A stretch of DNA of 17,698 nt from JASLPR01 sp964496475. GTDB lineage: Bacteria; Chloroflexota; UBA11872; VXNJ01. Where the stretch lies: assembly GCA_964496475.1 (NCBI GenBank), contig CAZBZS010000052.1, positions 1-17,698 on the forward strand, read 5' to 3'. Shown here piece by piece: positions 1 to 6,741 of the stretch. Positions within the stretch are counted from its first letter, which is position 1. Each line of letters opens with the position of its first letter. The position numbers and the translations under genes were made by a program. Under the pieces are notes generated by a model. It saw nothing but the letters and a program-made list of their open reading frames with translations, was not told the DNA's origin and made no database searches.

Positions 1-66
1 ATGTGGAGGTCTTGCCTAACGTTGACATGGACATTATGGATGGTGACGTGACCGACCCGGGGGGAC

Positions 67-592
67 GTGACGGAACCGGCGGTCGCGGTGCTTCACGCAC
101 AGATCGACACAGCCCGTGGCGTGGAGCAGCACGACCGCTACGCGCCATGCAGGGTCGATGACTTCGCGGGCAAGGGGTATCAATACTGGGCGCTTGGACA
201 CGTCCACAAGCGTCAACAGGTACACGGCGATCCCGTCGCGTGGTATCCGGGGAACCTTCAGAGGCGCAATTTCCGTGAAACAGGCGCCAGGGGAGCACTC
301 CTAGTAACCGTTCCTCCGGGCGGCGAGCCTGTTGTGGAGTTCAGACCCCTTGCGCCTGTCCGCTGGGAAACCCTTCACCTAGACGGTCTCGACGGCGTGT
401 CGAGTCTTGCGGGACTTCATGGCGCCGCACGCGCGGCCTTCGAGACCTGCCAGCGGGACGCAGATGTTCTCGATGGCCAGCGTTGGATGCTCAGGTTTGA
501 ACTGTCCGGGCCGTGCCTAATCGCCGAAGAGTTGCGTGATAGAGAACAGCGTGAAGAGCTGGAAGGGCGTTCCAAGACGAGCTCAATGCTCT
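67..592 (+). pseudogene. SbcD/YhaO-type DNA repair exonuclease, internal fragment
   Basis: This is a fragment of the metallophosphoesterase exonuclease family (SbcD/Mre11, YhaO type), which processes DNA ends together with an SMC-like ATPase. The translated stretch contains YWALGHVHKRQ, the late metal-binding GHxH motif of the family, followed by WYPGNLQRRNFRETGARGALLV, matching the conserved YPGNLQGRxxRETGxKG segment. The later ELRDREQREELEG segment resembles the family's C-terminal region. The N-terminal catalytic half (DxH, GNHD) is absent: the same frame has a TGA at 49-51, and no other frame upstream looks homologous. At the 3' end the open frame runs on through the antisense of tRNA-Asp, so the real homology ends near 573-592. 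There is no partner SMC gene. It is a remnant, not a working gene. Confidence 0.75.
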
Positions 593-669
593 TGGCGGTC
601 CCGACCGGATTCGAACCGGCGATCTTCTCCTTGACAGGGAGATATGCTAGGCCGCTGCACTACGGGACC
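593..669 (-). tRNA. tRNA-Asp (anticodon GTC)
   Basis: The minus strand folds as a standard tRNA. Acceptor GGTCCCG (669-663) pairs with CGGGACC (603-597), with discriminator G at 596. The anticodon stem TCTCC/GGAGA encloses loop CTGTCAA, giving anticodon GTC. The T arm is GCCGG-TTCGAAT-CCGGT. The CCA end appears to be encoded (595-593), unlike the other three tRNAs here. The broken exonuclease fragment abuts the 3' end on the opposite strand. Confidence 0.95.
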
Positions 670-770
670 ATTTTTTCGCCCGCGCTATGAGCTTTCGTGC
701 GGAAAGCCCGGCGGGACCGTTTTTCGCCCTCCCGGATTGGTCTTCCTATCGAATACCGGGACGGGACCAT
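663..770. repeat. Echoes of the tRNA-Asp 5' end at about 50-bp spacing
   Basis: The plus-strand word CGGGACC[A/G]T begins at 663 (the tRNA-Asp acceptor end and flank), 712 and 762, so the steps are 49 and 50 bases. The first two copies extend to a shared T-run followed by TCGCCC (663-681 and 712-729). Looser copies of GGAC-TTCGCC lie near 792 and 813. They fill the 162-base spacer between tRNA-Asp and tRNA-Tyr, which has no gene. They could be partial tRNA-Asp duplications or processing signals. Confidence 0.5.
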
Positions 771-831
771 GCTGTTTTGGCGTCGCCGGTCGGACTTTCG
801 CCGGGCCGGTTGGACGTTCGCCGCGAGGCGG

Positions 832-916
832 TGGGCCGGGCAGGATTCGAACCTGCGTAGCCCTTCCGGGCGCCAGATTTACAGTCTGGTGGTATTAGCC
901 ACTCACCCACCGACCC
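832..916 (-). tRNA. tRNA-Tyr (anticodon GTA)
   Basis: This is a class II tRNA of 85 nt with a long variable arm. Acceptor GGGTCGG (916-910) pairs with CCGGCCC (839-833) including one G-U, with discriminator A at 832. The anticodon stem CCAGA/TCTGG encloses CTGTAAA, giving GTA. The variable arm is CGCCCGGAAGGGC-like, and the T arm is GCAGG-TTCGAAT-CCTGC. The next three bases read CCG, so CCA is not encoded. It lies upstream of tRNA-Asp on the same strand, and the two may be co-transcribed. Confidence 0.95.
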
Positions 917-924
917 GGATGCAA

Positions 925-964
925 AAACCGGACGGTGCCGGTTTGTGATGCGACAGGGATTTTA
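925..964 (-). promoter_or_regulatory. Putative tRNA-Tyr promoter -10 and leader hairpin
   Basis: On the minus strand a TAAAAT hexamer (964-959) sits about 43 bases before the tRNA-Tyr 5' end. No good -35 is seen. Between it and the tRNA lies a perfect 7-bp inverted repeat, AAACCGG (944-938) and CCGGTTT (931-925), followed by further Ts. It resembles a short intrinsic terminator or leader hairpin. The rest of 917-1140 holds no recognisable gene and is G-rich. Confidence 0.4.
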
Positions 965-1140
965 GCAGAGAATCGAGGTGGGATTGAGTGATTTCGCTTC
1001 GCGGAGGACGCGAGGTTTCGAGGGAGCGCGGCGGAGGCAAAGTGGAAGGAGCGGTACGGGCGGGAGAGGGCGGGGAATGGATATGATGTGGACGGGGCGG
1101 AGGTGGAGGAGAGGCCGCGGGCTCGCCAGGGAGGCGGAGG

Positions 1141-1911
1141 GTGAAGCCCGATCGCACGGATGGGGGATTTCGGTTGGAATGGCTGGATGCGCGGTGGGGG
1201 GACCTGGAGCCGGTGTTGCAGTTGCCGCACTGGGGAGCACTGGGGTTTTCGCTGATGTTCGTGCTGTTCTGGACGCGGCTGGGACCGCGGGTGCGGTTTT
1301 TTCGGGTGGGGGCGTGGCTGGCGGCGCTGGTAGGAGTGGTGCTGTTTCCGCTGACGGTCCTATGGGTGCAGCCGGAACTGGAGAAGACGGCGCGGGACCT
1401 GCTGATTGCGTTGTTCGATCAGCCGACGGTGGATTCGCGACCGCTGACATCGGGGCTGGCGCTGGTGCTGGTGAGGGCGGCGGGGCAGGAGGCTTCGCAA
1501 ATTATCGGGATTGTGTTCGTGCTGTTTCTGCTGGGATTCAAGGGCGATCTGGGGACGGCGCTGGGGGTGGGGATTGGGGTGGCGATCGGGTTTGCGCTGT
1601 ATCAATCGCAACTGGCGCTGAGCCTGGTGCTGAACGAGGGGGTCACCGGGTCGAGCGTGATGCCGATCGTGCGGGGATTGTTTCTGGTGGGAGCGCATCT
1701 AGGGACGGGGTTGATGCTGGGTCGGGCGTGGGTGGAGGGTCGCTATGTGCGGTATTTCGCGATGGCGACGGTGCTGCACGGGGCGCTGGGCTACGCGGGG
1801 GTGCTGTTGGTGGCGGGGTGGACGGAAGTGGCGGCGCTGGTGTATTTCGCGGCGATTGGGATGCTGGCTTTTGTGTGGGGGGCGGCGGTGGGAGGGGCGC
1901 GGCTGCGTTAA
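1141..1911 (+). CDS. Polytopic membrane protein, possible PrsW/YhfC-like intramembrane protease
   Basis: The protein has 256 residues with about seven hydrophobic segments (roughly 31-45, 56-76, 104-133, 138-165, 176-195, 205-226, 229-252) and no cleavable signal peptide. The GTG start at 1141 follows AGGGAGG (1128-1134) at a 6-base gap. I do not recognise it firmly. Polar residues buried in predicted helices are Q116-E117, Y154-Q155-S156-Q157, H186 (GAHLGTG) and H213 (VLHGALGY). This E...H...H layout resembles the PrsW/YhfC/CPBP group of intramembrane metalloproteases, but the usual paired Glu is missing, so that reading is an inference. The tandem-HTH gene follows 73 bases later. Codons are strongly G-ending, as is everything on this strand at 1-5 kb. 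Confidence 0.6.
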   Translation: MKPDRTDGGFRLEWLDARWGDLEPVLQLPHWGALGFSLMFVLFWTRLGPRVRFFRVGAWLAALVGVVLFPLTVLWVQPELEKTARDLLIALFDQPTVDSRPLTSGLALVLVRAAGQEASQIIGIVFVLFLLGFKGDLGTALGVGIGVAIGFALYQSQLALSLVLNEGVTGSSVMPIVRGLFLVGAHLGTGLMLGRAWVEGRYVRYFAMATVLHGALGYAGVLLVAGWTEVAALVYFAAIGMLAFVWGAAVGGARLR

Positions 1912-1927
1912 GGGGCGGAAAAACGAA

Positions 1928-1964
1928 TAGAATACGCGGTCGGCCGGGACGGAGCCGGCCGACC
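1928..1964 (+). promoter_or_regulatory. Putative -10 and 10-bp inverted repeat before the tandem-HTH gene
   Basis: TAGAAT (1928-1933) could be a -10 box, though no convincing -35 is seen. Directly after it is a perfect inverted repeat, GGTCGGCCGG (1938-1947) and CCGGCCGACC (1955-1964), with a 7-base loop. No T-run follows, so a terminator is unlikely. Its place at the expected transcription start suits an autoregulatory operator or leader hairpin. The 12-mer GCGGTCGGCCGG recurs at 4927-4938 in the dehydrogenase promoter region. Confidence 0.45.
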
Positions 1965-1984
1965 ATGAGGGAGGGACTGCGGCG

Positions 1985-2368
1985 ATGCCGGTACTGCTGA
2001 CGATTGCGGAGGTGGCGGCGCGGATGGCAATCTCGAAATCGGCGGTGTATCGACGGATCGCGGCGGGGGAGTTGCGGGCGATCAGGATCACGACGAGGGC
2101 GATACGGGTGCTGGAGGCGGACTTGCAGGCATATCTGAATCCGGCGGGGCCGGAGCTGACAGTAAGGGAAACGGCGGGGGTGCTGCGGCTGTCGCGTTCG
2201 GCGGTGTATGAACTGATTGAAGAGGGAAAACTGCCGGCGACACGGCGGGGTCCGCGGAGGATGCGGATTTTGCGAAGGGAGCTGCGGGATTACATCGAGC
2301 AGCAGCCGATGGTGATGGACGTGCCGGAGAATCTGTTTCGGGAGCGGGGTGGGGAGGCAGGGCTATAG
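1985..2368 (+). CDS. Tandem helix-turn-helix (excisionase/HTH_17-type) DNA-binding protein
   Basis: The protein has 127 residues and is almost wholly two copies of an excisionase/MerR-type winged HTH. Copy 1 (about 5-51) starts LTIAEVAARMAISKSAVYRRI and copy 2 (about 58-105) starts LTVRETAGVLRLSRSAVYELI. Each has the family's SAVYxxIxxGxLxAxR core and an Arg-rich wing. This fits a DNA-binding protein contacting two half-sites from one chain. The ATG at 1985 follows GGAGGG (about 1970-1975). A 10-bp inverted repeat just upstream (1938-1964) is a plausible operator. No integrase, phage or plasmid genes adjoin it, so a role as a true excisionase is not supported and a regulator is more likely. 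Its last six bases overlap the 3' end of the convergent tpiA. Confidence 0.85.
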   Translation: MPVLLTIAEVAARMAISKSAVYRRIAAGELRAIRITTRAIRVLEADLQAYLNPAGPELTVRETAGVLRLSRSAVYELIEEGKLPATRRGPRRMRILRRELRDYIEQQPMVMDVPENLFRERGGEAGL

Positions 2369-3124
2369 GGAGGCGCTGATGTGGATGAGCTGGAGGAAAT
2401 CGTCGGCGATGAGGCTGGCGCCGCCGACGAGGGCGCCATCGATGTGAGGCCGGGCGGCGAGGTCGCGCCAGTTGGCGGGATTGACGCTGCCGCCGTAGAG
2501 GATGCGGACGTCTTCGGAGGCGGAGTCGTCGTAGAGCTCGGCGAGGAGACCACGAATTGCGCCGATGGTCTCGTCGGCCTGGTAGGGGGTGGCGTTGTGT
2601 CCGGTGCCGATGGCCCAGACGGGCTCGTAGGCAATGATTACGTCGGCGATTTCGGCGGGGGTGACTTCGCCTAACCCAGCGCGGACCTGGTCGGCAACGA
2701 TGGCGTCGGTTTGAGCGGCTTCGCGATGATGGAGCTGTTCGCCGAGGCAAAGAACGGGAATGATGTGGTGATCGAGGGCGGCGCGTACTTTCTGTCCGAC
2801 GAATTCGCTGGATTCGCCAAAGAGGGCGCGGCGCTCGGAATGGCCGAGGATGACCATGGAGGCGAGCTCGCTGAGCATGGGGGGGGAGATTTCGCCGGTG
2901 AAGGCGCCGGATGGGGCGGGGTGGAGATTCTGGGCGCCTACCCTGACGCAGGTGTCGCCGAGGCTGGCGGCGAGGGCGGGGAGGGAGAGGAAGGTGGGGA
3001 AAACGGCGATATCGACGTTACCGATGGAATTGATGCCGGCGGCGACGGCCCGGCCGAGGGTGAGGGCCTGGTGGATGGAATTGTTCATTTTCCAGTTGCC
3101 GGCGATGAGCTGTCGTCGAGGCAA
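2363..3124 (-). CDS. tpiA: Triosephosphate isomerase
   Basis: This glycolytic and gluconeogenic TIM-barrel enzyme interconverts dihydroxyacetone phosphate and glyceraldehyde 3-phosphate in the cytosol. The 253-residue protein has the usual length and all key motifs: GNWKMN with N10 and K12, GHSERR with electrophile H95, AYEPVWAIGTG with catalytic base E167 and loop 6, YGGSV (210-214) and the phosphate-binding GGAS near 234-237. The start is TTG at 3124, preceded by AGAGG at a 6-base gap; it places NWKMN at the standard distance from the N-terminus, and no better upstream start exists. The usual gap-pgk neighbours are absent. It has its own promoter candidate at 3143-3170 and converges with the tandem-HTH gene with a 6-base overlap. 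Confidence 0.97.
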   Translation of the reverse strand: MPRRQLIAGNWKMNNSIHQALTLGRAVAAGINSIGNVDIAVFPTFLSLPALAASLGDTCVRVGAQNLHPAPSGAFTGEISPPMLSELASMVILGHSERRALFGESSEFVGQKVRAALDHHIIPVLCLGEQLHHREAAQTDAIVADQVRAGLGEVTPAEIADVIIAYEPVWAIGTGHNATPYQADETIGAIRGLLAELYDDSASEDVRILYGGSVNPANWRDLAARPHIDGALVGGASLIADDFLQLIHISASL

Positions 3125-3142
3125 ATCACACCTCTAATGGGA

Positions 3143-3170
3143 AGTACAGTGTCGGGCGGTTGATGGGCAA
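3143..3170 (-). promoter_or_regulatory. Putative tpiA promoter
   Basis: The minus strand reads TTGCCC (3170-3165), a 16-base spacer, then TGTACT (3148-3143), 18 bases before the TTG start of tpiA. The leader would be short, just enough to hold the AGAGG ribosome-binding site. This is a sigma-70-like pattern judged by eye. Confidence 0.45.
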
Positions 3171-3296
3171 TGGTCCGGCTGCTCGCCGGGAGGCGATAGT
3201 ATCGTACTTGACGAATTGTGCTGAGGAGTCGGCAGACCCAGGCGGGGGCCGGAATTGCGTGAGATACCACAAAAGGCGGGGGATGGCCGTGCCGCG

Positions 3297-3918
3297 GCGC
3301 TGGCATTGCCCAAAGTTTAACTCACGTACACCTGTAGGCCACGCCGCGACCGACGACGCTGAAGGACCTAGCGCAGGAGCAGGACGAGCAATTACCGGCC
3401 CGGCTTGACCCGGACAGCGACGTGCTGCTGGAGTTCCATAGCCTGATGGATTTCCTACTTACGCTGCGGGAGATCAACCGGTTGTTCGCGACGCCGGACA
3501 TCTAGGGTCGCCTGCTGTACGAATATCTGGAAAGCAGGCGGCGGCGAACGTGGTGTATTGCGAGGTACGGCTTTCGCCGGTGCGGCCCGTGTAGGACCGG
3601 GGGATGGACCTGGGGGATTTGATAGCGGAGCTGGGAAAGGCGAGGGATCGGGCGCGGGAAGATTTCGAGGTTGACGCGGGATTGATCCTGTCGCTGAGCC
3701 GGACGTGGGACCAGGGGGCTAGTCGGGATTTGACGGCGGAGGCGCTGCGGGTGGCGGACGGCGTCCTAGCGGGATTCGACATCGCGGACGATGAGGCGGC
3801 GGGGCCGCCGACGGATTTCACGGAGTCGTATGAACTGGTGGCGGCGGCGGGATTGCCGGCGACGGTGTATGCGGGGGAGACTCAGAGTTGGGTGGTGACG
3901 GAAGAACGGGGCTCCTGA
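3297..3918 (+). pseudogene. Adenosine deaminase-family pseudogene, C-terminus missing
   Basis: Three frames together spell a decayed amidohydrolase of the adenosine/AMP deaminase family. ALPKV-stop-L...VHL-stop-ATPRPTTLKDLA matches the N-terminal zinc-binding LPKVELHxHLEG, with TAA (3318-3320) and TAG (3335-3337) exactly where the two Glu codons are expected, and one base lost in the first His codon. Next come EFHSLMDFLLTLREINRLF, a TAG at 3503-3505, a frame change before 3538, NVVYCEVRLSP (the family's VVYxExRxSP), and a TAG at 3592-3594. The longest intact piece starts at 3604 and ends with VYAGETQSW, resembling the family's THAGE motif with H replaced by Y. About the last third, with the SLNTDDP region, is absent. 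The pseudogene runs tail-to-tail into the dehydrogenase gene. It cannot encode an active enzyme. Confidence 0.8.
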
Positions 3919-4853
3919 CCGCTGAGGACGCGGGCAACTTCGGCGGCGGTTTCGCGGCGGAGGATTTCCATCGCGGTCAACGAGAAAAAGCCGGCGTGGG
4001 GGGTGATGATGAGGTTGGGGGCGTGACGTAACGGAGAGTCGGCGGGCATGGGCTCGGGATCGACGACGTCGAGGGCGGCGCCGGCGATGGAGCCGGACTC
4101 GAGGGCGGAGCGCAGGGCCTGGTTGTCGACGAGACCGCCGCGGGCGGTGTTGATGAGGTAGGCGGTGGACTTCATCAGATCGAGGGTGCGAGCGTTTATC
4201 AGGTGATGGGTTTCGGGACGCAACGGGGTATGGACGGATACGAAGTCTGAAGTCTTGAGAAGCTCGTCGAGCTCAACCCGCCGGACTCCGCTGGATTCGA
4301 ACGCAGAATCGGGAGCACGGGGAGAGAAGGCGATGGGCTGAAGGTCGAAGCCGCGAGCGCGGGTGGCGACGGCAGCGGCGATGGCGCCGAGACCGATAAA
4401 GCCGATGGTCTGGCCGGTGAGGCGCTCGGTGGTTTTGGAGACGCCGACGGCATCCCATACGCCGTCGCGGACAGAGTCGTTGAGCCTGACGATGCCGCGG
4501 CCGCAGGCGAGGAGGAGGGCCATGGTGTGGTCGGCGACTTCGCTGAGGCAAAAGCCGGGGACGTTGCAGCAGACGATGCCGCGGGCGACGGCGGCGAGGA
4601 TGTCGATGGTGTCCATGCCGGTGCCGTAGCGAGCGATCACTCGGCAATTTTGAAGGGTGTCGATGACTCGAGCGTTGAGGGAGGCGTACTGGAAGATGAG
4701 GCCGTCGGCGTCGGCGCAGGATTCGATGAGGTCGTCTTCGGTCTTGCACTGGGCAACAATGACTTCGGCGTCGATGGGGGTGAGCTGAGATTCTTCGATT
4801 GTCGGAGGCATCTCGAAGTCGGTCTCGGTGATGACGACCCGGAATTTCGACAT
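3882..4853 (-). CDS. D-isomer-specific 2-hydroxyacid dehydrogenase (phosphoglycerate dehydrogenase-like)
   Basis: This cytosolic NAD(P)-dependent dehydrogenase reduces or oxidises a 2-keto/2-hydroxy acid; the exact substrate is unknown. From ATG 4853 it has 323 residues. The signatures are ARYGTGMDTID (74-84), the Rossmann loop GLGAIA (154-159, third Gly replaced by Ala), and the catalytic triad Arg238 (NTARGG), Glu267 (DPEP) and His286 (TPHAGF). There is no ACT or other regulatory domain, so it is shorter than typical SerA. The residue after the second Rossmann strand, usually Asp in NAD enzymes, is Ser in AFSPRAP (175-181), hinting at NADP use. The frame stays open upstream to 4958, but the ATG at 4853 with AGAGGG about 9 bases before it matches the family start. 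Its promoter candidate is at 4921-4951. Confidence 0.92.
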   Translation of the reverse strand: MSKFRVVITETDFEMPPTIEESQLTPIDAEVIVAQCKTEDDLIESCADADGLIFQYASLNARVIDTLQNCRVIARYGTGMDTIDILAAVARGIVCCNVPGFCLSEVADHTMALLLACGRGIVRLNDSVRDGVWDAVGVSKTTERLTGQTIGFIGLGAIAAAVATRARGFDLQPIAFSPRAPDSAFESSGVRRVELDELLKTSDFVSVHTPLRPETHHLINARTLDLMKSTAYLINTARGGLVDNQALRSALESGSIAGAALDVVDPEPMPADSPLRHAPNLIITPHAGFFSLTAMEILRRETAAEVARVLSGQEPRSSVTTQL

Positions 4854-4920
4854 GAGTATGCGCCCTCTCATTCCATGGTCGTTGCGCACCGGACAATGGA
4901 GTGGCCGGTGGTGAGGAAGC

Positions 4921-4951
4921 AGTATAGCGGTCGGCCGGCCGGGGCTGTAGA
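4921..4951 (-). promoter_or_regulatory. Putative dehydrogenase promoter with long GC-palindromic spacer
   Basis: The minus strand has TCTACA (4951-4946), a 19-base spacer and TATACT (4926-4921), 67 bases before the ATG at 4853. The spacer is almost all G and C and contains the palindrome GGCCGGCC. A 19-base spacer with a central palindrome is typical of MerR-type regulated promoters, and the 12-mer GCGGTCGGCCGG here (4927-4938) also occurs at 1936-1947. Confidence 0.4.
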
Positions 4952-4973
4952 GGGCCAATCGCCCGCGGCCGGA

Positions 4974-6372
4974 CTAGGTTCTGGGAACTTGTCGGTCGCG
5001 GGTGGCAATGACGGCGGCAGCTATCGCTACGACGGCGGCCGCCAAGAACACGACCTGAAATCCCCGCAAGAGGGACTCGGGGCCGGCGTCGAGGGCGGAG
5101 CTAACTCCGGCACCGGTCGTCACAACGAGAACGAACAACCCACCCCAGACCGCCTGGCCGGTGGCCAGAGCCAGAGTGCGCGAGGAAGCCAGAAATCCGC
5201 CGGCAATGCCGACATCCGACCGCAGGGCGCCGAGCATGGCACTGGTGTTGGGACCGACCAAGAAGCCCTGGCCAACGCCGACAACCGCTAGCCGCAGGAT
5301 GATATCCAGCGTGCCCGAGGGTGATGACAGCGCCAGCACGGGAGATCGAGCCGCCGGCGATGAGCAGCAATCCGGCGGAGCGCGGCCAGCGGTGGCCGAA
5401 GCGGTCGGTGAGTTCGCCCGCCGGAATGGAGACGAGAGCGCCGACGGCGGGGACGACCGCGAGGAGGAGCCCTACCCTGGCGACGGGAAAGCCCAGACCG
5501 TTTTGCAAAAGGAACGGGCCCAGAAGCATGACGCTGGTGTAGGCACCGTAGCCTAGATAGGAAATAAGGACGGCACTGAGAAAGCCCGGATTGCGGAAGA
5601 CCCCCAGGTTGAGCAGGGGGCGAGGCTGACGACGCTGGTGGATGACAAAGGTGAGAAGGAGGGCGCCGGACAACCCGACGGCGGCAAGTGCATGCGCGGA
5701 TGACCAACCGTGGGTAAAGCCGCGACTGAGAAAGAACACCAGGGGCGCGATCCAGCCGGCGGCGAGAACGGCGCCGGTCAGATCGTAGGAGCGGTCACGG
5801 CTTCCGGCCGGCTCCCGCAGCGCGAGTGCGCCAACGATTAGCACGAATCCAGCCACGGGCACGTTGGCGAAGAAAATTGATTGCCAACCCAAGGCGCCGA
5901 TCAGCAATCCGCCGGCCGCGGGACCAGCGAGCAGCCCGACTGCAATCATGAGCCCAATGATCCCGGTGGCACGGCCACGCTCGGAGTCAGGAAAGGAGCT
6001 GACCAGCAACGGGGGGCCGATAGCCTGCATGATGCCACCGCCAAAACCCTGGACGACCCGCATGGCCACGAGTGGCCAGAGTCCGCTGGCGAAGCCCGAG
6101 AGCAGCGCGCCCAGAGCAAAGATGGTGGCGCCGATCAGGAATATGCGCCTGCGGCCGAAGCGATCTCCGAGGCGACCCATCGGCAGGTGCAGGCTGGCGA
6201 TGGTGACGAAATAGGCCAGGATGACCCATTGGACGGTTGCGATATCGGCGTTGAAGTCGGTGGCCAGGCTGGGCAGGGCCAGGTTCACGATCGCCGAGGT
6301 GAACATATTCAGCCCGACGCTGACGCCCAGAACGACGGCCACCAACAGACGGCGAAACCCGGTGACGCCCAT
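4974..6372 (-). CDS. DHA2-family (EmrB/QacA type) multidrug MFS transporter, one frameshift
   Basis: This is an inner-membrane proton-coupled exporter of the 14-helix DHA2 class. From ATG 6372 the N-terminus enters helix 1 directly. Motif A is GRLGDRFGRRR (about 67-76), TM4 carries RVVQGFGGGIMQA, and motif C is GLLAGPAAGGLL (about 146-157), followed by WQSIFFANVPV. Near 5340 the frame shifts: upstream reads LLLIAGGSIS and downstream continues VLALSSPSGTLDIILR in another frame. Removing one C from the CCC run at 5340-5342 (plus-strand GGG) restores a 465-residue protein of normal length, so a sequencing or assembly error is likely. The frame is open upstream to a TTG at 6495, which lies inside a hairpin. 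No ribosome-binding site is clear for either start. Gene 3882-4853 lies downstream with its own promoter. Confidence 0.88.
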
Positions 6373-6480
6373 CGCGTTCGGGGTTGTGAGTGCGTCAAAC
6401 TGGTCGTTGATCGAGATTAGACCCCGGGTGGGCGCAGAACGCCGCTCCGGCGTCGGTTCGCAGGTGATCGGATCATAGTG

Positions 6481-6568
6481 GTGAGACTTGAGCAAGTCTC
6501 ACGGCGAAGCCCGGCACGCGGCGGAACGTGGTTCCGACTCAGATTTTTCCCGGTGACGCTTCACCGGG
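6481..6568. repeat. Cluster of three perfect inverted repeats upstream of the DHA2 exporter
   Basis: Within 88 bases lie GTGAGACTT-GAGC-AAGTCTCAC (6481-6502, 9-bp stem), CGGAAC-GTG-GTTCCG (6522-6536, 6-bp stem) and CCCGGTGA-CGCT-TCACCGGG (6549-6568, 8-bp stem). None is followed by a T-run on either strand; five Ts precede the third on the plus strand. They stand 109 bases or more before the exporter's ATG, so they could be a structured leader or operators. The following stretch, 6569-6741, holds no gene I can support; a minus-strand tail reading LIAALTSGQLIDALF then stop (6582-6650) may be a gene remnant. Confidence 0.6.
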
Positions 6569-6741
6569 GCATGGCGGGTGTCTAGAAGAGGGCGTCGATG
6601 AGCTGGCCGGAAGTGAGGGCGGCGATGAGGGGGGCTACCCTTCGGCGTCCGCGACGGCTCGCTGGTGGCCGCCCATACTTCGTCCCTATCATCCGACCCG
6701 TCATCTCCTTCTGCCGTCGACACCGTCTGCACCGGAACATG

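Noticed and set aside
978..2000. Long plus-strand open frame of 340 codons, overlapping the membrane protein
   Set aside because: Its Gly/Ala/Arg-rich translation has no domain and is a shadow of a G-rich gene; the 1141-1911 frame has clear membrane helices and a ribosome-binding site.
1985..2368. Phage excisionase and integrated element
   Set aside because: No integrase, attachment-site pair or phage gene is visible; tandem HTH next to tpiA suits a regulator better.
4959..6495. Several plus-strand open frames opposite the DHA2 exporter and others
   Set aside because: They are antisense shadows of high-GC genes with no motif or ribosome-binding site.
6522..6536. Possible SOS box (GAAC and GTTC halves)
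   Set aside because: The halves are 3 bases apart, not the 4 of the Bacillus-type box, and it is one of three stacked hairpins before an exporter, not a damage gene.
6549..6568. Intrinsic terminator
   Set aside because: The stem is strong, but the T-run is on the 5' side for plus-strand reading and becomes an A-run for minus-strand reading.
6582..6650. C-terminal tail of an unknown minus-strand gene (ends GQLIDALF)
   Set aside because: Only about 17 residues look protein-like and stops or frame breaks precede them; too little to call a gene.
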